23,571 bases of DNA from JBFMDN01 sp040753915 (lineage in GTDB: Bacteria > Desulfobacterota > Desulfomonilia > Desulfomonilales > Desulfomonilaceae). The translations under genes were made by a program, and so were the position numbers. The notes beneath the pieces are model-generated. The model ran no database searches and was not told the origin of the DNA. It saw only the letters and a list, made by a program, of their open reading frames with translations. Positions 1 through 8,800 of this stretch are shown one piece after another. How positions within the stretch are numbered: position 1 is the first letter of the stretch; the number at the start of each line of letters is the position of its first letter. Location of the stretch: the NCBI GenBank assembly GCA_040753915.1, contig JBFMDN010000081.1:1-23571 (forward strand), written 5' to 3'.

Positions 1-14
1 TTAACAAGGACCCC

Positions 15-83
15 GTCACCCCGGCGAAAGCCGGGGTCCATAACATATTGGAAGGACTGGATTCCGGCTTTCGCCGGAATGAC
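15..83. repeat. Large imperfect palindrome (REP-like)
   Basis: Arms at 15-40 and 58-83 are inverted copies (26 nt each, about 22 of 26 positions match) around a 17-nt spacer. Each arm is itself palindromic around CCGGCGAAAGCCGG, so the block can fold as two small hairpins or one long one. Elements of the type GTCATTCCGGCGAAAGCCGGAATCCA are common intergenic repeats in proteobacteria. It probably marks an intergenic zone rather than a gene. Confidence 0.8.
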
Positions 84-183
84 GAACAATTGGCCGTTCC
101 ACTTCTAACTTAACGCCTATGCCCCAGACTCTGGGGGGGGGGAGCCTGAATAACCCCATATCCCCCACTTTGAGAGAGAGGAG

Positions 184-272
184 CAGGGTGAGGAGGCGTG
201 GCACGATGATCATGGACAACCGGCTTTTGAGGCACTTTCAGACGCCCGTCCCACAAGGCCGCGAACCTCCCA
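184..272 (+). repeat. Dispersed 89-nt repeat, left copy
   Basis: This segment aligns without gaps to the reverse complement of 23412-23500, with 73 of 89 identical positions by hand count. The best conserved part is CGGCTTTTGAGGCACTTTCA at 219-238. An open frame through it is a by-product of the repeat and not a convincing gene. The stretch just upstream (about 121-183), with a run of G and GAGAGAGAGG, looks like a decayed version of the CCCTCTCCC/GGGAGAGGG hairpins that flank the right copy. Confidence 0.7.
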
Positions 273-289
273 CAGGGGTCATCGACATA

Positions 290-565
290 TCAGACCTTCC
301 GGTGCCTTGGATCCGTCTCGACTTTTTTCAAGCCGGCGCGCTCTTCGGTCAGCCAATGCGACTGATCGGCCGGATCTGCACGAGATAGCTCTCTTATTGG
401 CAACTGAACAGTGAAGCTCAGGCGCCGAAGAATCTTTCGCATGTCATCAGGATGGTATCTGATCCCGAACAGGTTGTTCACCACGCGTGCAGCCAAGGGC
501 GCTGTCCAGACCCCGGGGTCCAGTGCTGCGTTCTCTGGTCCGCGCTCTATGTCCTGAGCAAGCTG
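290..565 (-). pseudogene. IS630-type transposase fragment
   Basis: Read on the minus strand, the open frame from 565 to 290 has the character of the winged-helix segment of IS630-family transposases. It contains GVWTAPLAARVV, then FGIRYHPDDMRKILRRL, then a basic LPIRELSRADPADQSHW and LKK. In intact family members the equivalent is a W-T-x-P...GVRYHPxHVxxxLRRLGW...RDxxAxxxW...LKK pattern. The frame is closed by a stop at 566-568. The N-terminal HTH and the entire DDE catalytic domain are absent, so this is a truncated relic of about 90 codons. No start codon or terminal inverted repeats were identified. Confidence 0.6.
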
Positions 566-1273
566 TCAGAGTTGGTATGGCAAGCACTAGTTGTCAATGA
601 CGTGGCACCATGGTTTCGGCTTCGGAAGAAGACCGCCCTCGTCATTTCAACAACATAGCCGCTCTCGACCCCCAAAAAACGCCAAGAACTGTAAAAGATG
701 GCCTTGACTGCCCCATTTCCCATGATGATCCTGACCTTGCTTGCAGTGAATCTGGGTCGATTCGCGTGGATACGCGATTCTGCCGAGCGCCACCCTACGA
801 TAAAGAGGGTACTGGACTGCCTGGACATGAGGCCTCCAGCAGCTTTGGGAAAGGATTTCGATCCACGAGACACCTTCTGACCCTGTTTCGCCACGATCCC
901 GGGGCACCGCAGCAGCATACGTTCAAGTGCGGCGGCTCGGCGGAGGATGCTGAAAAAAGGGCGGGTTTGAAATCCGCCCCGTGGGGGGATTTCTGGGACG
1001 AATTTCTTGTAGCGCCTGCGTTTCGCCAGTACGCTTCACTTAAACGAAAATTACTACGCCTTCTTCAAGCAAACCGAATACGGACTTGAGATCCTCTATA
1101 TTCAAGGAGATCATGGATGCTTCCCCCGTCAATCCCGGGCATGGCCTCCAGGCACCTGGGACGGCCGGAGGGTACTGGTCGCACGCGTTCCAGTTTCCTT
1201 ATCTCGATCGTCCGTGATCCGCTTGCCCCCATTCCTGTAGCCGAACACGCAGGCGAGCAGAAACCCCGTTGCG
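566..1273. other. Gene-poor stretch, no convincing CDS
   Basis: About 700 bases without a gene I can support. Several open frames of 60-159 codons exist on both strands, but they overlap one another, lack recognisable motifs and show no plausible ribosome binding site. The only functional element seen is the minus-strand terminator at 953-980. Together with the transposase relic and repeats to the left, this looks like degraded or non-coding DNA downstream of the minus-strand gene block. Confidence 0.5.
953..980 (-). terminator. Rho-independent terminator (minus strand)
   Basis: On the minus strand the sequence reads GGGCGG, a 9-nt loop region, CCGCCC and then six T. Stem arms are 974-979 and 959-964 and the T-run is 953-958. 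This is a canonical intrinsic terminator. It lies about 300 nt downstream of the cyclase gene stop, the last gene of the minus-strand block, and so probably ends that transcript with a long 3' UTR. Confidence 0.65.
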
Positions 1274-1897
1274 CTACACGCGCACGAGAACTCGAGCAGG
1301 CGCCCCATCGCCGTTACGGACCTTCAGCGGTAGACAATACACTTCACAAGGGCCCGAGGGGACGTCCAGCAGGTTGAGCCCTTCCACCACCAGGATTCCG
1401 GCGGAGAGGAGAATATGGTGAACAGGTGCACCCGAGTTCTCATATTTCTCTATGGAAAGGTAATCTATCCCAACCAGCAGGACGCCGCGTTCCACGAGAC
1501 ACCGGGCTCCGTCCTCCGTAAGGTGAACGTAGTCCTTCCGAAAGGTCTTGTCGAGAAGCCTGGGACCGTTGTCGGTCTTCAGTAGGACGCGGGCGTAGCC
1601 AGTCAGATCGCACGCGTCGAGGGCCTGCCTGTCAATGAATCTCTTTCCTCGCATATCCAGTACCACACCGGGCCCGACCAGGACTTCCAGGGGGATCTCG
1701 TCTACCGTCGTTCCTCCCGGGAGATAATGGGAAGGGGGGTCCACGTGGGTTCCCGTGTGCGACCCCAAGCATATGCGAGAAATATTGAATTTGTCTCCTT
1801 CGTCCACCAGGAGCACGGAGCCAATCTCGAACGGAGGATCACCTGGAAATGTGAGCATGCCCTCTTCCAGGGTGAGGGTGACATCGTGTAGGGTCAT
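1274..1897 (-). CDS. Cyclase family (PF04199, kynurenine formamidase-like) metal hydrolase
   Basis: This encodes 207 aa, the usual size for the cyclase/KynB-like family of metal-dependent hydrolases. The diagnostic HTGTHxDxPxH-type motif is present as SHTGTHVDPPSH (residues 46-57), supplying His47, His51, Asp53 and His57 as likely metal ligands. The N-terminal pattern LTLEEGMLTFPGDPP is also typical, with the 'D-x-S/T...P-G' substrate loop near residue 20. No signal peptide is present, so it should be cytoplasmic. The ATG at 1897 has a GAGG Shine-Dalgarno about 5 nt upstream. It follows the methyltransferase gene by 24 nt and is the last gene of the minus-strand series. Family members hydrolyse N-formylkynurenine, isatin or other amides. 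No tryptophan-catabolism neighbours are visible, so the substrate is unknown. Confidence 0.85.
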   Translation of the reverse strand: MTLHDVTLTLEEGMLTFPGDPPFEIGSVLLVDEGDKFNISRICLGSHTGTHVDPPSHYLPGGTTVDEIPLEVLVGPGVVLDMRGKRFIDRQALDACDLTGYARVLLKTDNGPRLLDKTFRKDYVHLTEDGARCLVERGVLLVGIDYLSIEKYENSGAPVHHILLSAGILVVEGLNLLDVPSGPCEVYCLPLKVRNGDGAPARVLVRV

Positions 1898-1921
1898 GGT
1901 TACCTCACGTGAACATTCAGA

Positions 1922-2686
1922 TCACCGAGACTGCCGCTGAAGTATCATAACCCCGTTCCACACCGTTGGATGGCAGTTGTGGCGCGTGGTCATGTCCAGC
2001 AGAATTTCATATCGATGGTTGCTGCCAGCCATGAAATCCATAGTGGCGGCTCTCGGCTCCGGCCAGTTGGTGTCGTCAACAAGGATCAGGCAATGAGGCG
2101 AAAAAAACGGTTCAGCCGCTTGCAATCCCTCCAATTGATTTTTGTAGCTGTGCTCTCCATCGTAGATGTAGAAACCTATTTCCCCCTCGTGGATGTGAGC
2201 GAAATACTCGAAGCAATCCATGTCGTAAAAGAGATGTCGATCGCTTCGCAGTCTTTCGAACCTGGACTGGAATTCCCTTTTCGGTCCCCCAAACTGGGAA
2301 AAGTTGTCAACCGCGACGCATCGCTTGTTGGGGTTGCCCACAATCCCGGACAGAAACGTGAATCCATGCCATACCCCCACGTTCACAAAGGATTCACCGT
2401 CTGCCATCTCACGGACTGCTCGATTGATCATGCCACCGATAGCCAGCGTCGACATACGGGGAATGTGACAAATGTCCCGGAGGCTCTCCTTCATGGGTCG
2501 ATCGTCTTCCGGGAAACGCGTGTTCCAGAACTCGAGCGCAGCTCCCATTCTTTCTGCGATTCCCGTACGTCCCTTGCGAATTATCCGGTGGAGGCGCTTG
2601 ATGTAGAATTCTTCCGGGAAAGGCAAACGATCGTCCACTTGGATAAAACGGAAGGCTATCTGGGAAACAAAATCCGCGTATCGCAT
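1922..2686 (-). CDS. Class I SAM-dependent methyltransferase (Methyltransf_24-like)
   Basis: This encodes 254 aa from the ATG at 2686; an in-frame GTG one codon earlier (2689) is equally possible and the ribosome binding site is weak. The SAM-binding region is seen as FVNVGVWHGFTF (residues 100-111) followed by the acidic strand end CVAVDNFS (123-130). The YDGEHSYKNQLEGLQ segment (175-189) and LILVDDTNW (200-208) match the 'DGxHxYxxxxxDl...iiDD' pattern of the Methyltransf_24 family, whose members often act in polysaccharide or secondary-metabolite pathways. There is no signal peptide or TM segment. The gene sits 32 nt after the propeller gene and 24 nt before the cyclase gene, so co-transcription is likely. 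The acceptor substrate cannot be deduced. Confidence 0.75.
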   Translation of the reverse strand: MRYADFVSQIAFRFIQVDDRLPFPEEFYIKRLHRIIRKGRTGIAERMGAALEFWNTRFPEDDRPMKESLRDICHIPRMSTLAIGGMINRAVREMADGESFVNVGVWHGFTFLSGIVGNPNKRCVAVDNFSQFGGPKREFQSRFERLRSDRHLFYDMDCFEYFAHIHEGEIGFYIYDGEHSYKNQLEGLQAAEPFFSPHCLILVDDTNWPEPRAATMDFMAGSNHRYEILLDMTTRHNCHPTVWNGVMILQRQSR

Positions 2687-2718
2687 CACTGGCGTCTTTC
2701 TCGCGTCGGTCCCTGCTG

Positions 2719-4095
2719 TCAGGTAACAGCATACAGGTTGGTATCGTCACTGCCGAAATAGACTGTATTCCCCTTGAGCACCGGAGAGGAGTTAACCGCA
2801 CCACCTGTCCCGAATTTCCCGAGCACTCTGCCGGTACGGGCATCCAATATGTGAAGAAAACGGTCTCCTCCGCCAACATAAACCCGGCCGTTGGCGAGAG
2901 CCGCAGAAGATTGGATTGGACCTTTTGTCTCGAGCTCCCAGATAATTTTCCCTGTACTTAAGTCCAGAGCCAAGAATCTTCCGTTCCCGTTTCCAAGATA
3001 CACATTCCCGTACCCCATGGCAGGAGAACAATTGATTCTTGAAGCAGAAGCAAACCTCCATTTCTCGTGGCCTGTATGAACGTCCACGGCAAACACCGTG
3101 CCGTTCCAGTTCCCGAAGGTGACCAGCCGCTCTGAGATGGCGGGGGATCCCGAAATCGGCGAACCTGTTTGATATCGCCAGAGCTGGCGGCCGTACACGG
3201 CATCGAGGGCATAGAGGAATCCGTCGTAGCTCCCGACGCACAGGACCCGACCGGTGAGGGCCGGAGAGGAGGACACGAGACCGCCTGTTTTGAACCGCCA
3301 TTTCGGCTGTCCTGAGCCAGCGTCAAGGGCCAGCACGTGTCCATCCGAGACGCCCACGTAAATGGACTGGCCTGCCATAGCCGCAGAAGACGAGATGGGC
3401 CCTTCGGCCTCGAAGTGCCACACTTCTTTCCCGTCGTTTGCCCGTACAGCGAAGAAGCATCCATTAGAAGTGCCGAAGCAAACCAGCCCGTGTGCTGCTG
3501 CGGGTGACGATGACACTGCCCCGGCAGCGGGGAATCTCCACCGCTCCTTCCCCGTCTCGGCATCCACAGCGTACATGTTTCCGTCCCAACTACCGAAAAA
3601 GACCTTGGAATGATAGATCACCGGGGAGGAGGAGACCCAACCGCCGGTGGGGAATTTCCACTTGAGCCTGGCCTGGTCGCGAACGCCACCCGCTTGATAC
3701 CGCCCCGTGCGCTCCAAGTCACCTCGAAACAGGGCCACCTCTTCAGGTTCCTCAGCGGGAGGGGGCTCTTTCATCACTTCGATGATCACCGACGTCTCAA
3801 CGTCCTCACCCTCTTCGGATTCGATGATGGCCACAAAGGCGCCGCACTTGGGGCAACTGTCGAGCTGCCTGGGATCCTTGGTGCCGCATTCCGGGCACTC
3901 GAATCCATACTGCAAGACTTGTGTCACCAGCGCCTGGGCCTCCGAGAGCTCTATGAGCCGGGCGTCCACCAGCTTCTTAAGAAGCACGGCGAATTCCTGG
4001 CTAGAGAGCTCATACTTCTTCATCAGCAGCGCCGAACCGATTCCGGATCGCAAGTCCTGGATAAGCTCTCTGGTGTTAAACGCTCGTGTTGCCAT
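2719..4095 (-). CDS. Zinc-ribbon eight-bladed beta-propeller (PQQ/BamB-like repeats)
   Basis: This encodes 458 aa from the ATG at 4095, chosen because GGAG lies 8 nt upstream; an in-frame start 16 codons earlier lacks this. Residues 1-60 form a helical module (ELIQDLRSG...LMKKYELSSQEFAVLLKKLVDA). A zinc ribbon follows with C67-x2-C70-x10-C81-x2-C84, then an acidic linker. From about residue 135, eight repeats of about 40 aa each carry a W-x-F...G-x-V-S-S-S-P...V-x-x-G-x-x-D-G-x-x-x-A-x-D pattern. Such repeats fold as a beta-propeller of the PQQ-binding/BamB type. Unlike quinoprotein dehydrogenases it has no signal peptide, so a cytoplasmic, probably protein-binding propeller is more likely than an enzyme. 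The same N-terminal module and ribbon occur in the pseudokinase at 19534-20922. Confidence 0.85.
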   Translation of the reverse strand: MATRAFNTRELIQDLRSGIGSALLMKKYELSSQEFAVLLKKLVDARLIELSEAQALVTQVLQYGFECPECGTKDPRQLDSCPKCGAFVAIIESEEGEDVETSVIIEVMKEPPPAEEPEEVALFRGDLERTGRYQAGGVRDQARLKWKFPTGGWVSSSPVIYHSKVFFGSWDGNMYAVDAETGKERWRFPAAGAVSSSPAAAHGLVCFGTSNGCFFAVRANDGKEVWHFEAEGPISSSAAMAGQSIYVGVSDGHVLALDAGSGQPKWRFKTGGLVSSSPALTGRVLCVGSYDGFLYALDAVYGRQLWRYQTGSPISGSPAISERLVTFGNWNGTVFAVDVHTGHEKWRFASASRINCSPAMGYGNVYLGNGNGRFLALDLSTGKIIWELETKGPIQSSAALANGRVYVGGGDRFLHILDARTGRVLGKFGTGGAVNSSPVLKGNTVYFGSDDTNLYAVT

Positions 4096-4119
4096 AGGAA
4101 ACACTCCGCAGAAGGAAAC

Positions 4120-4136
4120 CGCATTGCTGCAATGCG
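4120..4136. promoter_or_regulatory. Small perfect palindrome in leader of propeller gene
   Basis: CGCATTG-CTG-CAATGCG forms perfect 7-nt arms about 25 nt upstream of the propeller start at 4095. No T-run follows, so it is not a terminator. It could be an operator half-site pair or a leader hairpin. The evidence is only the symmetry and position. Confidence 0.25.
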
Positions 4137-4297
4137 CGTTCAAGTGCGTGATCGCGTAATCTCAGGAATGCCTTCGCAGCTCATCTCACATCGCGACAGA
4201 ACGGAAATAGGGCTGATGTCGCCTGACGACTCATCGGACGCGCAAGGGGATCACCAGGGTGCGCGCATAAACGATTCTCGAACAGCCGGGAGTCTTG

Positions 4298-5653
4298 CTA
4301 CCCGCTCGCAAGGTCCGCGCAGACGGCACGGAGGTTTGTCTGAACAACGTCCCCGCGGCCGACGCTGTAGTACGTGAATCCGCACTGAGCCATTCGTTCC
4401 GGGCGGTAGAGGTTTCGGCCGTCGAATATAACGGGTTCCACGAGGAGCTCCCTGATCTTATCGAAATCCGGATGGCGAAATTCATTCCATTCGGTGACGA
4501 CGATCAGGGCATCCGCGCCTTCACAGCACTCGTAGTTTCCTGGAGCGTATTCGATGGCGTCACCGAGGATCTTTCCGGCACTTTCCATGGCAACAGGGTC
4601 GAATGCTCTCACGCGGGAGCCCTTCTCCAGCAGAAAGCGTATGACGTCCAATGCCGGCGCCTCGCGGATATCGTCTGTCCTGGGCTTGAAGCTCAGTCCC
4701 CAAAGCGCGAACAGTCGTCCTTTGATAGAGCTGTCGCCGTAGTGCTCCAGAATCTTGTTACAAAAGTGCTTTCTCTGTGTGCGGTTTACTTCCTGCACGG
4801 ATTCGAGGATACGCAGTCTCACCCCATGTTCCGATCCGGTTCTCGTCAGCGCGTCTACGTCCTTGGGGAAACAGGAGCCGCCGTACCCGATACCGGCGAA
4901 GAGAAATTGGGGGCCAATTCTCGGGTCGGAGCCCACGCCGCTCCGAACCATCTCGATGTCTGCGCCCACCTTTTCGCACAGCCGGGACAGCTCGTTCACA
5001 AAGGAAATTTTCGTGGCCAGAATCCCGTTCGCAGCATACTTGGTCATCTCCGCGGACGGGATATCCATCACAAGGATTGGCTTGCCGGTCCGGACAAACG
5101 GGCTGTACAGCTCCTTGAGTATTTCCGCTACCCTCACGTCGTCCGCTCCGATAACGACTCGGTCCGGTTTCATGCAGTCGTCGATTGCATTTCCTTCCTT
5201 GAGGAACTCAGGATTGGAAGCCACGTCAAAGGGGTGTCGGGTGATCCTTCCAATAATCTCACGGATCCGATGGGTCGTCCCCACGGGTACAGTGCTCTTG
5301 GTCACGATGATCTTGTACGTATTGATCGCATGGCCGATACTCTCTGCAACTGAAAAGACTTGGCTGAGATCCGCGTTGCCGTTCTCGTCCGGCGGGGTGC
5401 CCACTGCGATGAAGTTGATAAGTGCGTTCTCCACCGTTTCCTGAAGATCCGTAGTGAAGGTCAACCGCTTTTCCGAGACATTCCGAGCTATCATCTGGTC
5501 GAGACCCGGCTCGTAGATGGGAACCAATCCATTGCTCAGGGCCTTGATCTTGCCCTCGTCTATGTCCATGAGGGTCACGTCATTTCCCATCTCGGCGAAA
5601 CACGCTCCTGTGACCAATCCCACGTATCCGGTACCAATAACTCCGACGCGCAT
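4298..5653 (-). CDS. ugd: UDP-glucose 6-dehydrogenase
   Basis: This encodes 451 aa, a normal length for the UDP-glucose/GDP-mannose dehydrogenase family, which oxidises UDP-glucose to UDP-glucuronate with two NAD+ in the cytoplasm. The N-terminal Rossmann motif GVIGTGYVGLVTGACFAEMG (residues 4-23) binds NAD. TKSTVPVGT (118-126), NPEFLKEG (147-154) and EMTKYAANG (202-210) are family signatures. The catalytic cysteine is Cys261 in GIGYGGSCFPKD. ALWGLSFKP and DGRN near the C terminus complete the UDP-binding domain. The ATG at 5653 is preceded by AAAGG and AGGAG. It lies 191 nt downstream of the GlmS-like gene, so both could feed nucleotide-sugar synthesis for surface polysaccharide. A GDP-mannose or UDP-hexosamine dehydrogenase specificity cannot be fully excluded. 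Confidence 0.92.
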   Translation of the reverse strand: MRVGVIGTGYVGLVTGACFAEMGNDVTLMDIDEGKIKALSNGLVPIYEPGLDQMIARNVSEKRLTFTTDLQETVENALINFIAVGTPPDENGNADLSQVFSVAESIGHAINTYKIIVTKSTVPVGTTHRIREIIGRITRHPFDVASNPEFLKEGNAIDDCMKPDRVVIGADDVRVAEILKELYSPFVRTGKPILVMDIPSAEMTKYAANGILATKISFVNELSRLCEKVGADIEMVRSGVGSDPRIGPQFLFAGIGYGGSCFPKDVDALTRTGSEHGVRLRILESVQEVNRTQRKHFCNKILEHYGDSSIKGRLFALWGLSFKPRTDDIREAPALDVIRFLLEKGSRVRAFDPVAMESAGKILGDAIEYAPGNYECCEGADALIVVTEWNEFRHPDFDKIRELLVEPVIFDGRNLYRPERMAQCGFTYYSVGRGDVVQTNLRAVCADLASG

Positions 5654-5844
5654 GCTCCTGACCTTTCATAGATGACGTTTCAGATGACCGGCTATGCCCT
5701 GCGATTATGCCACACTCGCCACGCGAAATTCTACCCAATAGCACTCCTGCCTTCGGAAGCAGCATCGAACAATCGCTGCAGAGAGGCCCCACGGTAAGTC
5801 GGGAACAGCCCCCGCCACCACCTGTCGCCGCAATTGCCTCACCG

Positions 5845-8800
5845 TCATATGTTCGAGAGGACCAAACCGTCTATTGGCAAGAGCATAAGGTCGCGCGGAG
5901 ATATCCGACTGAGGAAATCCCGCAAATCCGTTGACCCCGACAATTCTTCCAGCCGCTCAACAAGCTCGTGATATCTGGTCCCCATTGCGTTGAGGACGCC
6001 CAATTTCTGATCGAGCGATGCTTGATCAGCAAAGTGGAGATGCAAGAGAACCAACCCATCACACTGATGCTTCCCATCTTCGAACAGGGGGATTACCACA
6101 AGGCTCTCCATGCCCGAATGTCCTGGACTCCATACCGTGCGCTCCAACCTCAAAGCTGTGCGCTTGCTTCCGCCTGCTGAAGATGCAGTATCGTATCGAG
6201 ACGGTCTTCCCTCGCTGATCCCGAAGCGACGTTCGACCTGGATGGGCGGGGCCTCCTTCGTCACAGCCACTAGGCCCCCGCGAATCGTTCTCACCACCTT
6301 GTAGAGCATGCCTCCGACCACATCTGTTACCAGAGGTGACACGGCACGCAGGAGTCTCCTGTCACTCTCCCTGAGACGAGCGGGTGAAACCATTAGCTTT
6401 TCCAGGGCAGTAGCGAACACAGCAGGAAGAATCTCCTGGGGTCGCGAGATTCCCACAGTGACAGTCTTCGCCTGATGCCGAATGGTGTCGATTGGTCGGG
6501 TGGCGTCCTCCACTGCCGAATTGAGGACTGCCATACCATCTTCTAGCACCCGACGCAACTCGGTCTCCCCTGCTGAGCGGAGCCTGGCCGCAAAGACGGC
6601 CAACGAAGCGGCAGTAGAAGCAGAAAGGGCTGCGTTCATGCTTCCTTTTGCAAGCTCTTCTACCGTGCTTGAAAGAGCCCGCTCCAACCGAGACGCTTCC
6701 ACCAGCCCATCGCGTTCGAGAGCCGCGGCCATTTCAGCTCTTACCCGCCGGAGCTTCTCCGCTCCCGCATCTATGGCCTTGGCAGCATAAAAGCCCCACA
6801 GGTGACCAGCAATGGTGGCAAGGACGAATCCGAGTCCTCCGCCCGTAAACGGCAATTCCAGCACCCGTTCGGCATACGGGTTGAACCGTTTTTCCCCCCG
6901 TGTACACAGTACAATTGGCTTGCCGTTGTGGGCCTTGAAAATCGCCACCTCCTTGGTCGTGTCCTGGACAATCTGGTCCGGAAGATCGTTTGCCACCACT
7001 ATGGTGAGCGGCTCCGTTGACAGATCTATATGTTTCTTGTCCTCGGTGAAATCGCACGGGATGGACTTGTAGCAGAGCTCGCTCAGCTTTATTCGAATCT
7101 CGTCCGCAGCGATTTTGTTCGGGCCGTTTCCGACCACGGCCCAGTTCCTGCTCGAAGGGCCGTAAGCTTCCGCACATTCTCGAATGGAGTCCCTCTGATT
7201 CAGCACCCATTCGATGTCTGACGGAAGTCGTTCCAGGTCCTCAATGTCTTCCAAGATCTCCTGTTCACTGAGCGTTTTCATCTCCGCGGCAAGAAGCAGA
7301 GCAATGAGCTTCCCGGCTGCTATTTGGGAATAGAACGCTTTCGTGGACGCTACTGCCATCTCCACGTCGCGACCGTCGCTGGTATACGTGTGTGAATTGG
7401 CCTTGCTTACCAGGGGGGAATTCCTCCGATTGACGATGGCATGAATCCAGGCCCCCTTTGAACCTGCCACATCTACGGTCCGATTTGTGTCTGTGGTAGT
7501 GCCGCTCTGGGAGATGGCTATTACGAGCGTGTCGTCCAGAGGATCCGCGGACAGGAAACCCGACATTTCGGAGGCCTTGCACGACACAACCTCGATCTTC
7601 GACCTGGAGACTGCCAGACGGATCAGATGCGCAACCCCATCCGCGGCCACAGAGGCAGTGCCCTGCCCCATGACTATGATTCGACGAACAGGCGGCAAGC
7701 TTGGATCGCGGAATCTACTCAGAAGCCTCGCGTACGGGCCAGCCCCTTGCAGATCGAAGACGATCTTCCCTTGTTGTTTTAGGTACTTGCCCTTGATGGT
7801 CTTCCGAACGCTCGAGGCTGACTGATGAATCTCTTTCTCAAAGTAATAGTCGTACCCCCCTCGGAAGATGTCTCGGGAATGGATGTATATGGGCTCGGGC
7901 TCCATAACGAAAGGAGAGCCGTCTTCCAAGTAACGACCATGGAGGGTGGCTGGATTATTGTTTGAGCCAGAAAGCACAAGCTCGGTGCCTCCTTTCTCCG
8001 TTCCGGATAATGCAAAGGAGCGTCTGGTGCGCGATGCCAATCCATAGACTTCGGAGGCTAGGATGAATCCATCCTTCACGCTGCCGACAAACAGGCTCTG
8101 TCCGCTCCCCTTCTGCCCGAGAATCAGGGACAGCGGGTGCAGGGGATGTTGCATGACAATTGCCAGCGAGCCTTGGCATGCATTCATCAGCGCTGCAAAG
8201 CGGTCCTCCGCAGAATCGTTCGGGTTCGTGCCGAGTCTGTAAAACACGGGAAGGATTTTTGCGTCCGTGGTGATCGCGGGTTCGATTTCGTAGCCCTTGC
8301 CGCGTACATATTCTTCCACCAGGTCAGCATAGTTGTCGACGTCCCCATTGAGTATGAACTGGGCTACGATGTCGTCGCGAGTGTGGACATGGTCTTTGCC
8401 CCTGAGGAACCCATTGGTGGGGTGACAGTTCGGCAGACTGATGATTCCGTTGGAAGCCCAGCGGGTGTGAGCGATCACGCTCACATGCTTCGTGATGCCC
8501 GCAGCCAGCCACAAGGCCTGGTCCTCGATGATCGCTCGAGTCAAAGCAGCCGTATTGTCCCCAAGACGACCCACCAGATTGGCAACCTTGTATACGAAAG
8601 TGACAACCGTACGGCCATCCGCGAGGCTCGTTCGAGCAAAATCCCTCTGTACCTCACGTTCGACCTTCGAGGAATGCGGGGGGCCGTCAAGGATCTCGCC
8701 GCTAGCTTCGGAGAGCAGACATTGGACTGCAATCCCGGCTGAATCGCGGCCCCTAACCTCGAGACGATCCAGATTCTCGATGACCTGCTGAATAGCCCAT

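Noticed and set aside
547..918. Minus-strand open frame of 123 codons upstream of the IS630 relic
   Set aside because: Composition and lack of motifs do not support a gene; it is in a different frame from the transposase relic and overlaps its 5' end.
610..1089. Open frame of 159 codons on the plus strand in the gene-poor region
   Set aside because: No recognisable motif, no ribosome binding site, overlapped by a minus-strand frame of similar quality and crossed by the terminator at 953-980.
1970..2761. Plus-strand open frame of 263 codons
   Set aside because: Antisense shadow of the methyltransferase and propeller gene ends, with no motif of its own.
2719..4095. Propeller protein as a PQQ-dependent dehydrogenase
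   Set aside because: No signal peptide, no disulfide-ring or catalytic quinoprotein motifs, and a cytoplasmic-type zinc ribbon at the N terminus.
3610..4377. Plus-strand open frame of 255 codons
   Set aside because: Antisense to the propeller gene and the dehydrogenase 3' end; low-complexity arginine/glycine-rich composition.
4295..5353. Plus-strand open frame of 352 codons
   Set aside because: Antisense shadow of the UDP-glucose dehydrogenase gene, whose motifs are unambiguous on the minus strand.
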